Positions 46,526-55,459 of a DNA stretch of 64,000 nt are shown piece after piece. Made by a program: the position numbers and the translations under genes. Source of the DNA: JABCYV01 sp963696025. Its GTDB lineage: Bacteria > Acidobacteriota > Terriglobia > Terriglobales > Acidobacteriaceae. Position 1 is the stretch's first letter; each line of letters starts with the position of its first letter. Location of the stretch: positions 124,001 to 188,000 of the forward strand of contig CAVOII010000012.1 of the NCBI GenBank assembly GCA_963696025.1, given 5' to 3'. Below the pieces are notes generated by a model. It was not told where the DNA came from and searched no databases. It was given only the letters and a program-made list of their open reading frames with translations.

Positions 46526-49495
46526 CTACTGCAGCTTGGCGTATTCCGCCTTGGCATCTTTCAGGACAGGAATATCCGGGTCGGCATCTTTCCACAGCGC
46601 GAAGAAATCCTGATACGCCCCGCGCGCCCCGGGATTGTCCCCGGCTAACGCGCGCGCCCTCCCCAGCTGTAGATGTGACAACGCGCAAGCCGGCAAGGTT
46701 TGGCAGATTCCGCGATGATCCAGGATTTTCTGAAACTCAGCTGCCGCTTCCTTCCCTTGCCGTGCCTTGAGATGGGCCAGTCCGCGAACATAATTCGGGG
46801 CAACACGTGCCGCCCACCCAAACTCGTAAGGCGACGACGCCTGCAGCAATTCGATCGCCTTGGCGGGATTTCCACGATCAATCTCAATCTGCGCACGGAT
46901 TGAGGGCAACCAGATATTGTTGACCAGGGTGTCAGTCGGAAAGCGCTTGCTCAACTCATCCGCCGTGGCAGTTGCCTGACTGATATCGCCCGCCATGGAC
47001 TGCGCGAGACCGGCGGACTGCAGGGTTAGGAGGCTTCGGTCCATGGCCAGCGCTGAGTGGGCACCGTCGCGTGCTTGCGCCAAATTCCCGACCGCTGCTT
47101 CCACCACGGCATGCCAGGCAGCAATTTCGCCCGCCGGCTCTTCGAATTTTCCTCTTTGCGCTATCTCGACCGCTTGCCCGTAAGCTTCGCGGGCTTTCTG
47201 CAGCTTGCCCCAGGAGGCCGCTGCTTGCGCGACATTCTGCAAGATGACAAATTCATCTGGCTTGCCTTTTGCCCACTCCGCCTCACGCTGCATTCCAGTT
47301 GGATCGCCTTCAAGAAAGGCCAAAATGTACAAGTCGGCGTGGGTATTCATCCCGTCGAGCTTAAGTACTACTTCCTTTTGACGAATCGCCTTGGCCTCGG
47401 CCAAGCGGTTGAGCCCCAAGTATGCGCCTCCCAGAACCCCGTGACTGAAAGCGCTATTGGGATCCAGACGCATAGTTTCCTGCGCTTCCACCAGGCCCTG
47501 ATCAAACTTGCCGATGTCGTTATAGTCAACCCCGAGATTATTGGTGGGAATGGAGTCTCGCGGATAGGTCCGGTTCCATAGCCGATAGGCCTCGATTGAC
47601 TTGTCCAGTTCTCCGGTGACGTTGTCGTAATAATGAGTGGTGATATAGAGCTTCTCCCGTTCACTCGCCCGTTCTTTCCGCTCGAATGCTAACTTGGTAT
47701 TTTCGATAGCCAGCCGACTCTGACCGGTGTTGCGATATGACTGGCCCAGCCGCGCGTAAGCCACTGCGAAATTTGGATCCAGTTCGATTGCGTGTTTGTA
47801 GAACGGGATCGCAGTCAACTCCGATCCTTTGTCGCGCTCCGCCTCGCCCAGGCTGAAGGCCTTGAGCGCCTCTAGTGACGAAGTCGTAGCTTCTTCGACG
47901 GGCGCGTCGAATTTCTGCACCGAAGCCAGCGACTCGCCCAGCTTGCCCCGCAGGCTCGAAGCTGCTTTGCCTACTGCCCCCAACACCTGCTCTTTTTGAG
48001 CTACCTGAACTTGCTCGCGGGCCAGGCTGTCGCCAGTCTGGCAATTCACCGCGTCCACTCCCACCACGTATTGGCTTCCGATAGTGGCAATGGAGCTGTC
48101 CAGCACCGCCTTAATCCCCTCGCGCTTGCAGACATCCCGCGCGAGGTCAGGCGTGATCCGTTCGTCAGGCGAGCGTCCCATGTAGCGCAGCGTGTCCCGA
48201 ACCCGTTCCTGGGGAAACACGTTCAGATAGGGCGACTGCTCCAGTTGCACTGCCAAAGCTTGCTTCAAAGTTCCATCGAAGACCGCATCTCCGGTGGTGT
48301 TCACAAAGTCGGTCAGCAGAATCGAATCTCTCTCCGTTAGCGCATGCGCACGCCGCGTGTACAAAACTCCGCCAATGGCCGCAGCCGTGACCACCACTGC
48401 AGCGGCAGCAATGTACCAGAGCCTTCGGCTCTTAGGCGCGGCCGCCACAGGCAACGAGGCTGGACCAGATATCGCCGAGGCCGGGCGCACTGCATGAGAT
48501 GAGGATGCCATTCCAGACGTCCCGGATGACGCCGGTGTGATCGCTGGCTCGGCGGCCGCGCTTGCTGACGAACTCTTGCTAGAATCAATCTCCCGCTTCA
48601 AGCGTTTCAAGTCCGCGCGCATCTCCGACGCCACCTGGTAACGCAAGTCGCGGTCTTTCTCCAGAGCTTTGTTAATGATCCGCTCCAGTTCCGCCGGCAA
48701 ATTCGGATTCAGTCGCACCGGCGCTGTGGGGGCTCGGTTCAGAATCGCATCGAAGATGACCGCCGAGGTGTTGCCGGTAAAAGGTTGCCGGCCCGTTGCC
48801 ATTTCGTAGAGCACCGAGCCGAAAGAAAAAAGATCGGTGCGCATGTCTAGATCTTCCCCGCGCGCCTGCTCGGGTGACATGTAGGCCACCGTGCCTACCG
48901 TGCTTCCTGGGCTGGTCAGGTGTGCGGCATCATTCACCGCTATTGTGGGCGAAGAAGACGCCACCGGCTGCAGTTGTGGTACCGGCCCCGACACTACCTT
49001 GGCTAGTCCGAAATCCAGAATCTTCGCTTGTCCTCGTTTGGTCAGAAACAGGTTCGCAGGCTTGAGGTCACGATGAATGATTCCCGCCGTGTGGGCCACA
49101 TCCAGGGCATCAGCCACTTGCGCTCCGAAGTCCAGCAATTGATCAATGGACATTGGCCTGCCTTCGATGCGGTACTTCAGCGTCGTACCCTCGAGATACT
49201 CCATCACAATGTAGTGACGGCCCTCATCCTCCCCGATGTCGTAAATCGTACAAATATTGGGATGGTTCAATGCCGATGCGGCGCGCGCCTCGCGCTGAAA
49301 ACGATCCCGGGCCTGCGGATCCTGCGCCAGCTCATCGGGCAAGAATTTGAGCGCGACTCGCCGGCCCAGGCGGAGGTCTTCGGCCTCATAGACCACGCCC
49401 ATGCCACCGCCGCCCAACTTCTGCGTGATGCGGTAATGAGAGATGGTCTGGCCGATCATGGATGCAGAGTTTGCTATGAGCTGCTGGGCTGCCAT
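46526..49495 (-). CDS. Membrane Ser/Thr protein kinase with periplasmic TPR region
   Basis: The 989-residue protein has a Hanks-type kinase domain (about 19-290): Gly loop GGGGMGVVY, ALKFL Lys, IIHRDLKPANLF, ILDFGLAK and GTVAYMSPEQ. A Ser/Ala-rich linker leads to one transmembrane helix (about 362-384, YIAAAAVVVTAAAIGGVLY). The outer part has a TolB/adenylyl-cyclase-like stretch and about eight TPRs (AIPFYKHAIELDPNFAVAYARLGQSY and similar). This architecture is abundant in Acidobacteria. ATG 49495 is used; ATG 49459 is equally likely. Confidence 0.93.
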   Translation of the reverse strand: MAAQQLIANSASMIGQTISHYRITQKLGGGGMGVVYEAEDLRLGRRVALKFLPDELAQDPQARDRFQREARAASALNHPNICTIYDIGEDEGRHYIVMEYLEGTTLKYRIEGRPMSIDQLLDFGAQVADALDVAHTAGIIHRDLKPANLFLTKRGQAKILDFGLAKVVSGPVPQLQPVASSSPTIAVNDAAHLTSPGSTVGTVAYMSPEQARGEDLDMRTDLFSFGSVLYEMATGRQPFTGNTSAVIFDAILNRAPTAPVRLNPNLPAELERIINKALEKDRDLRYQVASEMRADLKRLKREIDSSKSSSASAAAEPAITPASSGTSGMASSSHAVRPASAISGPASLPVAAAPKSRRLWYIAAAAVVVTAAAIGGVLYTRRAHALTERDSILLTDFVNTTGDAVFDGTLKQALAVQLEQSPYLNVFPQERVRDTLRYMGRSPDERITPDLARDVCKREGIKAVLDSSIATIGSQYVVGVDAVNCQTGDSLAREQVQVAQKEQVLGAVGKAASSLRGKLGESLASVQKFDAPVEEATTSSLEALKAFSLGEAERDKGSELTAIPFYKHAIELDPNFAVAYARLGQSYRNTGQSRLAIENTKLAFERKERASEREKLYITTHYYDNVTGELDKSIEAYRLWNRTYPRDSIPTNNLGVDYNDIGKFDQGLVEAQETMRLDPNSAFSHGVLGGAYLGLNRLAEAKAIRQKEVVLKLDGMNTHADLYILAFLEGDPTGMQREAEWAKGKPDEFVILQNVAQAAASWGKLQKAREAYGQAVEIAQRGKFEEPAGEIAAWHAVVEAAVGNLAQARDGAHSALAMDRSLLTLQSAGLAQSMAGDISQATATADELSKRFPTDTLVNNIWLPSIRAQIEIDRGNPAKAIELLQASSPYEFGWAARVAPNYVRGLAHLKARQGKEAAAEFQKILDHRGICQTLPACALSHLQLGRARALAGDNPGARGAYQDFFALWKDADPDIPVLKDAKAEYAKLQ

Positions 49496-49628
49496 GTTAG
49501 GGACGCTCTAGAGAGAAGTCAACGCGATGCCCGGTAGATATTATGGCGACGGCAAAAGTGACCCCCTGGGGCGGGGGCGTTGCGTGGCGGGCGGTCGCGG
49601 GGGTGGTGCACGTTTTTGTGACATACGA

Positions 49629-49652
49629 ACGGGTGGCCACCTTTGCGAACGC
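49629..49652 (-). repeat. Degenerate third REP-like copy
   Basis: On the minus strand, GCAAAGGTGGCCACCCG resembles the tail of the two REP hairpins at 49810 and 50097 (GCGAAAGGCTGGGCCACCCG). It contains the palindrome GGTGGCCACC. The 49496-49800 stretch holds nothing else I can support. Confidence 0.4.
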
Positions 49653-49809
49653 GCATCAACGATGGTGAAATCTTTGTGATCAGAACTGGCCCCCCTAACA
49701 TAAATCGGATAAGTTTCGTTCCCAGATCGCGCAAGACAGGCAGACCTGGAGCACCCGCAATAGGAATCATTGACTGTTCATCGCGGTCTTTCTGTGACGA
49801 GTGAACTAC

Positions 49810-49842
49810 CCCGGCCTTCGCAAAGAGACGCGAAAGGCCGGG
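49810..49842 (+). repeat. REP hairpin 1
   Basis: CCCGGCCTTCGC-AAAGAGAC-GCGAAAGGCCGGG forms a long stem with one bulge. It is a near copy of 50097-50128 in the same orientation, with matching flanks (GTGACGAGTGAAC before, CCACCCGCCC after). The two copies bracket a RAYT transposase remnant. Confidence 0.8.
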
Positions 49843-49851
49843 CCACCCGCC

Positions 49852-50034
49852 CACCGCCCCATCTTCGCCCGCGACATAGTGCCGAAAGCTGCTCCATATC
49901 CAATCCTCCGGCGACACCACTAATCCCCGTTTCACCGGGTTGCGATGCAGGTAACGCAAATGCCGCGAGGCTGCCAGAACGGTATGCTGGAGGAGCAGGC
50001 CCGCGACACGTTTGTCGATGCGCTGGAAAGAGAA
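49852..50034 (-). pseudogene. RAYT (REP-associated tyrosine transposase) C-terminal remnant
   Basis: The minus-strand translation includes LRYLHRNPVKRGLVVSPEDW and WSSFRHYVAGEDG, the conserved C-terminal signature of the IS200-like RAYT/Y1_Tnp group. The catalytic HUH and Tyr region upstream is missing, and the frame runs into REP sequence on both sides. It is therefore a relic. RAYTs mobilise REP palindromes, which fits the two flanking hairpins. Confidence 0.75.
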
Positions 50035-50096
50035 CGCCAGTGGTATTGCTTCTACGATGGGTGATGCCCGAGCATGTGCTGTGACGCCTGAACGAC

Positions 50097-50128
50097 CCCA
50101 GCCTTCGCAAAGAACGCGAAAGGCTGGG
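50097..50128 (+). repeat. REP hairpin 2
   Basis: CCCAGCCTTCGC-AAAGAAC-GCGAAAGGCTGGG forms a stem with one bulge. The C-to-A and compensating C-to-T changes relative to copy 1 preserve base pairing, which supports a selected structure. It is a direct repeat of 49810-49842. Confidence 0.8.
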
Positions 50129-50190
50129 CCACCCGCCCGCCCGTCGCCATAATACCTACCCGTCAATTGCGGCTGGCGGGGATTGGCAGT

Positions 50191-50217
50191 AAAAGAAAGG
50201 CCGCCCCGAGGGGCGGC
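50191..50217 (-). terminator. Rho-independent terminator of the 50.2-50.7 kb gene
   Basis: GCCGCCC-CGAG-GGGCGGC forms a 7-bp GC stem. On the minus strand it is followed by CCTTTCTTTT. It lies 20 bp after the stop of the secreted protein gene, a standard intrinsic terminator position. Confidence 0.8.
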
Positions 50218-50236
50218 GGCATGCAAAAGTCAGCTG

Positions 50237-50725
50237 TCACTTCGCAAGGGTGTATTCGCCCGCACAGTCGTATACAGAGGAACCGTCTTGGTTACCCTTT
50301 CCCTTACAGGTGCCTTTCCCTTTTGCTCCCTTGAGCTTCCCGGTTCCATTAGTGATGGACCACGCATTGCTGGCTGATTGGAGTTGCCCCTTCTCCATCG
50401 TCGCCGTGCCTTCGTAGCTGACATGAAGCTTGTCCCCATTCGCCAGCGTTTCGACGAAAACACCATGAAATCGCGAACCGTTCCCCTTCACGTCATCGAA
50501 TTGAGTAGCTGTGCCCTCTTTCTCTTTCTGGCCTTCAATCTCGCCTTTCTTGGCGGTGCAGGTAAACTGGGCAATCGAATAGGCATGAGCAGGCTGATCT
50601 CCCACGTCGATGTTGTGTGCAACCGTGGCTTTAGCGCAATTCCATTGAGAATCCACCTTGCCTTGGGCCATGGCTATCGGGGCGCACAGGCACATTGAAC
50701 AGACCACCAAAAACAGTTTATGCAT
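50237..50725 (-). CDS. Small secreted protein, DUF3224-like
   Basis: The 162-residue protein has a signal peptide (LVVCSMCLCAPIAMAQG) and a beta-rich domain. The latter shows AYSIAQFTCTAKKGEIEG, HVSYEGTATMEKGQLQSASNAW, TGKLKGAKGKGTCKGKG and YDCAGEYTL, reminiscent of DUF3224/allene-oxide-cyclase-like barrels. Three cysteines of the mature part may form disulfides. It has its own terminator. Function unknown. Confidence 0.75.
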   Translation of the reverse strand: MHKLFLVVCSMCLCAPIAMAQGKVDSQWNCAKATVAHNIDVGDQPAHAYSIAQFTCTAKKGEIEGQKEKEGTATQFDDVKGNGSRFHGVFVETLANGDKLHVSYEGTATMEKGQLQSASNAWSITNGTGKLKGAKGKGTCKGKGNQDGSSVYDCAGEYTLAK

Positions 50726-50848
50726 ACGGCCTCCTTGTGTGATGTGACGTCGGGGCCGAACTATACTCCTTCGCTCTAGGAAAATCCTCGGTGGCTGCGG
50801 GAGTTTTTAGCGGTCGAGTCCCGTGCGCCCCGATGTTACTATCCGCCT

Positions 50849-51682
50849 GTGGCTCTGCTTGAAGTCCGAAACCTGACCAAGGTCTTTCCGCTCGGCGAAT
50901 CCATCTTCGGCGGGGGTACGAAAGGTCATGTCCGGGCCGTGGATGAGGTCTCACTCGACATCAATGCCGGCGAGACTTTGGGCCTGGTCGGCGAGTCCGG
51001 ATCGGGCAAGAGCACGCTCGGCCGCCTGGTGCTGCGCTTGATCGAACCGACTTCGGGTGGTATTCGTTTCCATCGCCGCGATCTGCTGGCCGCCAGCCAC
51101 GCTGAAATGCGCGGTCTGCGTCGCGACATGCAGATCATCTTTCAGGACCCCTTCGGATCACTCGATCCCCGCATGCGAGTGGAAGACATCATCAGTGAGC
51201 CCCTTATCATCCACGGCGAATCAGGTAACGACGGCCCTAGGGGCTCCCCCTGGTCAGGTTCTTTGGGAAAGGCCGTGATTCGCGCTCGCGTCGTCGAACT
51301 GCTCCGCACCGTCGGCCTTGACCCCTCAGTCGGGCAGCGTTTCCCGCACGAATTCAGCGGCGGCCAGCGACAGCGCATCGGTATAGCGCGAGCTCTGGCT
51401 CTGCGGCCGCGATTCATCGTCGCCGATGAGCCAGTCTCAGCGCTCGATGTAAGCGTAGGAGCGCAAATCATAAATCTGCTCGCCCAACTCCAACGCGAAT
51501 TCGGACTGACTTACCTGTTCATCTCACATTCCATGCCGATGGTGCGGTATCTGGCTACTCGCATCGCCGTGATGTACCGCGGGAAACTTGTTGAGGTAGG
51601 ACCCACCGAACAGATCACGACTCAGCCCAGCCATCCCTATACCCGAACCTTGCTCGAAGCCACTCCCGAAGTGCGTGTGTAG
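50849..51682 (+). CDS. OppF/DppF-type peptide ABC transporter ATPase, orphan
   Basis: The 277-residue ATPase has Walker A GESGSGKSTLGRL, Q-loop FQDPFGSLDPRMRV, signature FSGGQRQRIGIARAL, Walker B FIVADEPVSALDVS and H-loop FISHSMPMVRYL. The C-terminal PSHPYTRTLLEATPEV is the oligopeptide-transporter (oligo_HPY) start. A Gly/Ser-rich insert (SGNDGPRGSPWSGSLGKA) after the Q-loop region is unusual. The GTG start is used. No permease, binding protein or OppD partner lies nearby. Confidence 0.9.
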   Translation: MALLEVRNLTKVFPLGESIFGGGTKGHVRAVDEVSLDINAGETLGLVGESGSGKSTLGRLVLRLIEPTSGGIRFHRRDLLAASHAEMRGLRRDMQIIFQDPFGSLDPRMRVEDIISEPLIIHGESGNDGPRGSPWSGSLGKAVIRARVVELLRTVGLDPSVGQRFPHEFSGGQRQRIGIARALALRPRFIVADEPVSALDVSVGAQIINLLAQLQREFGLTYLFISHSMPMVRYLATRIAVMYRGKLVEVGPTEQITTQPSHPYTRTLLEATPEVRV

Positions 51683-51722
51683 GGGCAGGTGTCCTCACCC
51701 GCCCGGCCGAGCGAAGCTCGGC
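51680..51722. repeat. GC-rich palindrome downstream of OppF-like gene
   Basis: AGGGGCAGGTGTCCTCACCCGCCC is followed by the perfect GCCGAGC-GAA-GCTCGGC hairpin (51706-51722). It mixes the layouts of families 1 and 3. Confidence 0.65.
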
Positions 51723-51811
51723 GAGCTTAGTGCAACCTTGAGTGGCGTAACTCCCCGGCTGGGGTTTATCCTTGCACCGCACTCTGCATCGCACTCTCTG
51801 GAGGTGTGTTC

Positions 51812-52336
51812 ATGCGACGATTTTTTGCTGTCCTTTTGCTCGCTTCATCTGCCGTTGCCTTCGCCCAACAGACCAAGAATCCGGTTTCAACCGTGCTGCG
51901 CGACGGTCTGCCAGGTCGCCAGAAAAACACAGTCGCTGCTATTGAAGAAATGCCGGCCGACAAGTTCAGCTATAAGCCAACTCCGGAACAAATGTCCTTT
52001 GGCGAAATGGCCGCTCACATCGTTGAGGGAAATGATTTCTTTTGCGCCAACGTTGGCGACGTCCCCCAGCCGAAAGTCGATGAGTTGAAGGGAACCGAAG
52101 GCAAGGAGAAGTTGGTGGCCGCGGTGAAAGCGTCGTTTGATTTCTGCGCTGACGCTCTCTCCAAAGCCGACGACTCCAAGCTGGGCGATTCTATCAAGGG
52201 ATTTGACGGTAAGCCTCGCCCTCGCGCTTGGGCCTTCCTAGCGTTGGCCAGCACTTGGGCCGATCACTATGCCATTGTCGCGATGTATCTGCGCCTGAAT
52301 GGGTTGCTGCCGCCGTCGGCCAAACCGAAGAAGTAA
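51812..52336 (+). CDS. Secreted DinB-superfamily protein
   Basis: The 174-residue protein has a signal peptide (RRFFAVLLLASSAVAFAQQ) and a DinB four-helix bundle: IEEMPADKFSYKPTPEQMSFGEMAAHIVEGNDFF, then ADHYAIVAMYLRLNGLLPP. Candidate metal His residues are HIVEGN and WADHYAI. TGGAGG lies 7 nt upstream of ATG 51812. Exported DinB proteins are common in Acidobacteria; no substrate is known. Confidence 0.85.
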   Translation: MRRFFAVLLLASSAVAFAQQTKNPVSTVLRDGLPGRQKNTVAAIEEMPADKFSYKPTPEQMSFGEMAAHIVEGNDFFCANVGDVPQPKVDELKGTEGKEKLVAAVKASFDFCADALSKADDSKLGDSIKGFDGKPRPRAWAFLALASTWADHYAIVAMYLRLNGLLPPSAKPKK

Positions 52337-52360
52337 TAGCCTCCGCAAGGCATGTTGATA

Positions 52361-52383
52361 TTGTGCCACATAATGTGTCACAA
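52361..52383. promoter_or_regulatory. Operator of Phd-PIN toxin-antitoxin operon
   Basis: TTGTGCCACAT-A-ATGTGTCACAA is an 11+1+11 inverted repeat with one mismatched pair. It starts 30 bp before the antitoxin ATG. A TTGATA (52355-52360) could be the -35. Position and symmetry suggest antitoxin autoregulation. Confidence 0.6.
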
Positions 52384-52390
52384 TACTAGT

Positions 52391-52630
52391 ATGCCTTCTG
52401 TGAATTTACGCCAGCTCCGCGATACCCGTCGCCTGAAAGCCTGGCTCAGGGCGGGGAATACCGTTGAACTCCGGGAGCGTGACCGCGTCATTGCCCGCAT
52501 TGTTCCCGAAAAGCAGCACGAAAAGCATCCGGTCAAGTACCCCGACTTCGCCGCCCGACGCAAAAATATTTTTGGCGATCGGGTTCTACCGATAGTCGAT
52601 GATTTGATAAGGGATCGCGGCCGCTATTGA
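52391..52630 (+). CDS. Phd/YefM-type antitoxin
   Basis: The 79-residue protein has the Phd N-terminal fold (SVNLRQLRDTRRLKAWLRAG, VELRERDRVIARIVPE) and a charged C-terminal toxin-binding part. ATG 52391 is chosen over in-frame starts inside the operator. There is no Shine-Dalgarno. Its TGA overlaps the TTG start of the PIN toxin (TTGA at 52627-52630). Confidence 0.85.
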   Translation: MPSVNLRQLRDTRRLKAWLRAGNTVELRERDRVIARIVPEKQHEKHPVKYPDFAARRKNIFGDRVLPIVDDLIRDRGRY

Positions 52631-53052
52631 CTATTTACGCAGACACCAGCTTCTTCGTATCAGTGTACGTGCAGGATGTTCATTCTGCAGCCGCGCAAGA
52701 GTTGATGAATTTGAATCCGCGTCTCTGGTTTAGCCCCCTTCATTTAGCGGAGTGCATTCATGCCATTGCCCAGCAAGTCTTTTACCGCAGGATTTCCGCG
52801 GTGGACGCGCAGGATATCTATCGTCACTTAAGAAACGATCAAACCGCAGGACTATGGACCGAAACCCCTCTGCCCGAAAACGCTTTCGACCTCTGCGCCG
52901 ATCTCGCCCGTCTCCACGGGCCGAAACTCGGCATAAGGACGCTGGACAGCTTACATGTCGCCTGCGCATTGGAGCTAAGAGCAGAACAATTCTGGACTTT
53001 CGACAAACGCCAGGCCAAGCTGGCCAAAGCGGAAGGATTGAAGACTTCTTAG
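52627..53052 (+). CDS. PIN-domain toxin (VapC-like ribonuclease)
   Basis: The 141-residue protein has the PIN-domain acidic residues: Asp in IYADTSFFVSVY, Glu in HLAECIHAI, and Asp residues in TLDSLHVACAL and FWTFDKRQAKLA. PIN toxins cleave RNA with Mg2+. A TTG start overlaps the antitoxin stop, implying coupled translation. It converges with the EF-G-like gene 44 bp on. Confidence 0.9.
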   Translation: MTIYADTSFFVSVYVQDVHSAAAQELMNLNPRLWFSPLHLAECIHAIAQQVFYRRISAVDAQDIYRHLRNDQTAGLWTETPLPENAFDLCADLARLHGPKLGIRTLDSLHVACALELRAEQFWTFDKRQAKLAKAEGLKTS

Positions 53053-53096
53053 AACCCGCAGATATTATCTATCACCAGTTCAGGACTAAATCTGGT

Positions 53097-55205
53097 CTAT
53101 TCTTCCTCCTCCTTCACTTCTCCCCGTTCTGCCTTCGCTTTCTCAATAATCTTTTCCTGCAATTGCCCCGGGACCACATCGTAGTGATGCATTTCCATGT
53201 TGAAGCTGCCGCGGCCCTGGGTCATCGAGGTTAAATCGGCGCCGTAGGTCAGCATCTCAGCCATCGGCACTTCAGCCTTCACCACGGTGTTGCCAGCTTT
53301 GTTGTCCATGCCCTGGATGCGTCCGCGCCGGCTGTTGAGATCGCCCATGATTGTGCCGGCGAATTCGTCCGGAACTGTGATTTCCACTGCCATAACCGGC
53401 TCCAGTAGCGTCGGTTTGGCAACTTCCATGGCTTTCTTGAATGCAATTCGGCCGGCCATTTGAAACGACAAGTCGTTCGAATCCACATCGTGATACGACC
53501 CATCGTACAAAGTCACTCTGAAATCCACGACCGGATAGCCTGCCAGATAACCGCGCGCCGCTGCGTCTTTGATCCCTTTTTCCACTGGCGGAATGAAGTT
53601 TTTGGGGATCGCGCCGCCAAAAATATCGTTCACAAATTCAAAGTTTCCTCCCCGAGGCAGCGGCTCCATTTTGATTTTGCAGTCGCCATACTGCCCGTGG
53701 CCGCCGGTTTGCTTCTTATGCCGTCCTTGCACGTCAGCCTTGCCGCGAATCGTCTCGCGGTAGGGAACCTTCGGCGCTTTCAGATTCACTTCGGTGTGGT
53801 AGCGCTTCCTCATCTTCGAGACGACTACTTCGATGTGCTGCTGTCCTGTACCTGCAATCAGGAATTCCTTGGTTTGCGGATCGCGGAAGAAGCGCAGCAT
53901 CGCATCTTCCTCCATCAGCTTGTGGATGCCGGGTCCGAGTTTGTCTTCGTCCGCCCGGCTCTTGGGCTCAATGGCGAACGTGATCGCCGGCTCCGGCAGC
54001 TTGACCCTGGGATATTGAATGGGCGCGTTCTTGTCCCCCAACGTGTCGCCGGTGAGGGTGTCTTTCAGTTTCGCCACGGCTCCAATGTCGCCCGCATGCA
54101 GTTCAGTCACTGGCACAGCGGTTTTGCCTTGCATGATCGAGATATGTGACAACTTCTCTGCCGAACCCCGAGAGAAGTTTTGTAGCGTGGCATCATTCTT
54201 CAGTACGCCGGAGAAAACTTTGAAGTAGGAAATCCGTCCGGCAAAAGCATCAGAAACCGTTTTGAAAACGTAGACTGAAACCGGTTCCGAGTCCGCCTCC
54301 TTGCGGCGCGGCGGCTCGCCGTTGCCCGAGGCTGCAACTTCTCCCTGCACCCATTCGTGCTCCGCGGGTGCTGGTGTGTAGTCCACAATGAAGTCCATTA
54401 CCCGGTCAGCCCCGACGTTGCCTAACCCAGAACCAAAAATCACGGGGAAGAGTTTGTCTTCTCGAATGGCGTTGTGCAGCGCCGGAATCAGGTCTTCTTC
54501 TGGAATCGTTCCCTTCTCGAAAAATTCCTCCATCAGCGCATCGTTGCCCTCGGCCACCAACTCCACCAGCTTCTCGTGTGCCGCTTGTGCCTTATCTTTC
54601 ATGTCAGCGGGAATCTCGGTTTCTTTTCCCTTGCCATTCCCGCCAAGCTCGTAGGTATAGGCTTTCATGGTGACCAGATCAACTACGCCTCTAAAATTCT
54701 TCTCTTTCCCAATCGGCAGCTCGAGTGGAATGACCGAACGCCCGAATGCGTTAGTCAGCGACTCCAGCACGCGCTCCGCATCCGCGCGTTCTCGATCCAT
54801 GCGGCTCGCCACGATGAGCCGGGGCGTCTTGAATTCCTCGCAGTAGTTCCACACCCGCTGAGTGACAACTTCGACACCGGCGACGCCATCCACCACAACG
54901 ATGGCGGCATCCACGACTGGCAGTACCAGTTTGGCTTCGTGGACGAACATGTTGAACCCGGGGGTGTCCACGATGTTGATCTTGGTCTTTCCCCACTCCA
55001 CGTATACCAGACTGGCAGCGATCGACATCTTGCGCGCAATCTCTTCGTCGTCGTAATCGGTGGTCGCGGATCCGTCGTCCACCCGCCCCATCCGCTGGGT
55101 TGCGCCAGCGCTGTAAAGCATGGCCGACACCAGCGAGGTCTTCCCCGCATGCCCGTGTCCCACCACCCCCACATTACGGATATTCGCGCCTTCGTAAACT
55201 TTCAC
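53097..55205 (-). CDS. Elongation factor G-like GTPase (EF-G paralogue)
   Basis: The 702-residue protein follows EF-G in all five domains. G1 is GHGHAGKTS instead of GHVDHGKTT, and G3 is DTPGFNMF. G4 is ASRMDRERAD, with Ser-Arg in place of the NK of NKxD. Domain IV and V segments (GGHGQYGDCKI, PEVMAVEITVPDEF-like) are present. The acidic C-terminus is EVKEEEE. GTG 55205 with AAGGAG 7 nt upstream is chosen; the open frame to 55331 adds low-complexity sequence. This matches the FusA2-type paralogue rather than the housekeeping factor. Confidence 0.9.
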   Translation of the reverse strand: MKVYEGANIRNVGVVGHGHAGKTSLVSAMLYSAGATQRMGRVDDGSATTDYDDEEIARKMSIAASLVYVEWGKTKINIVDTPGFNMFVHEAKLVLPVVDAAIVVVDGVAGVEVVTQRVWNYCEEFKTPRLIVASRMDRERADAERVLESLTNAFGRSVIPLELPIGKEKNFRGVVDLVTMKAYTYELGGNGKGKETEIPADMKDKAQAAHEKLVELVAEGNDALMEEFFEKGTIPEEDLIPALHNAIREDKLFPVIFGSGLGNVGADRVMDFIVDYTPAPAEHEWVQGEVAASGNGEPPRRKEADSEPVSVYVFKTVSDAFAGRISYFKVFSGVLKNDATLQNFSRGSAEKLSHISIMQGKTAVPVTELHAGDIGAVAKLKDTLTGDTLGDKNAPIQYPRVKLPEPAITFAIEPKSRADEDKLGPGIHKLMEEDAMLRFFRDPQTKEFLIAGTGQQHIEVVVSKMRKRYHTEVNLKAPKVPYRETIRGKADVQGRHKKQTGGHGQYGDCKIKMEPLPRGGNFEFVNDIFGGAIPKNFIPPVEKGIKDAAARGYLAGYPVVDFRVTLYDGSYHDVDSNDLSFQMAGRIAFKKAMEVAKPTLLEPVMAVEITVPDEFAGTIMGDLNSRRGRIQGMDNKAGNTVVKAEVPMAEMLTYGADLTSMTQGRGSFNMEMHHYDVVPGQLQEKIIEKAKAERGEVKEEEE

Positions 55206-55226
55206 CAGTTCACTCCTTGTCCGATA

Positions 55227-55257
55227 GTGTAGGCGCGGGCGTTCTCGCCCGTGTGAG
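55227..55257. repeat. GC-rich palindrome, family 2
   Basis: TGTAGGCG precedes CGGGCG-TTCT-CGCCCG (55236-55251), a near copy of the inner hairpin at 29438. The rest of the gap to 55459 contains a TGCGGA/TCCGCA inverted repeat (about 55283-55300) and no gene. Confidence 0.7.
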
Positions 55258-55459
55258 AACAAAACTCCGAAATCCTGGAATCTGCGGAACCTCCGCAATG
55301 ACGCCCAGAAGAACGACTTAGAGAAAAGCACGGCCTATCGGCCAACATCGCCTCACACGCCAAAGCCTAGGATGCTAACACAGCGGAATTTGGCCGCTCA
55401 ACTCCCCAAACTATCGTTACGACCTGAAGCGAATCACGCGTACGGCACATCCTAAAGAC

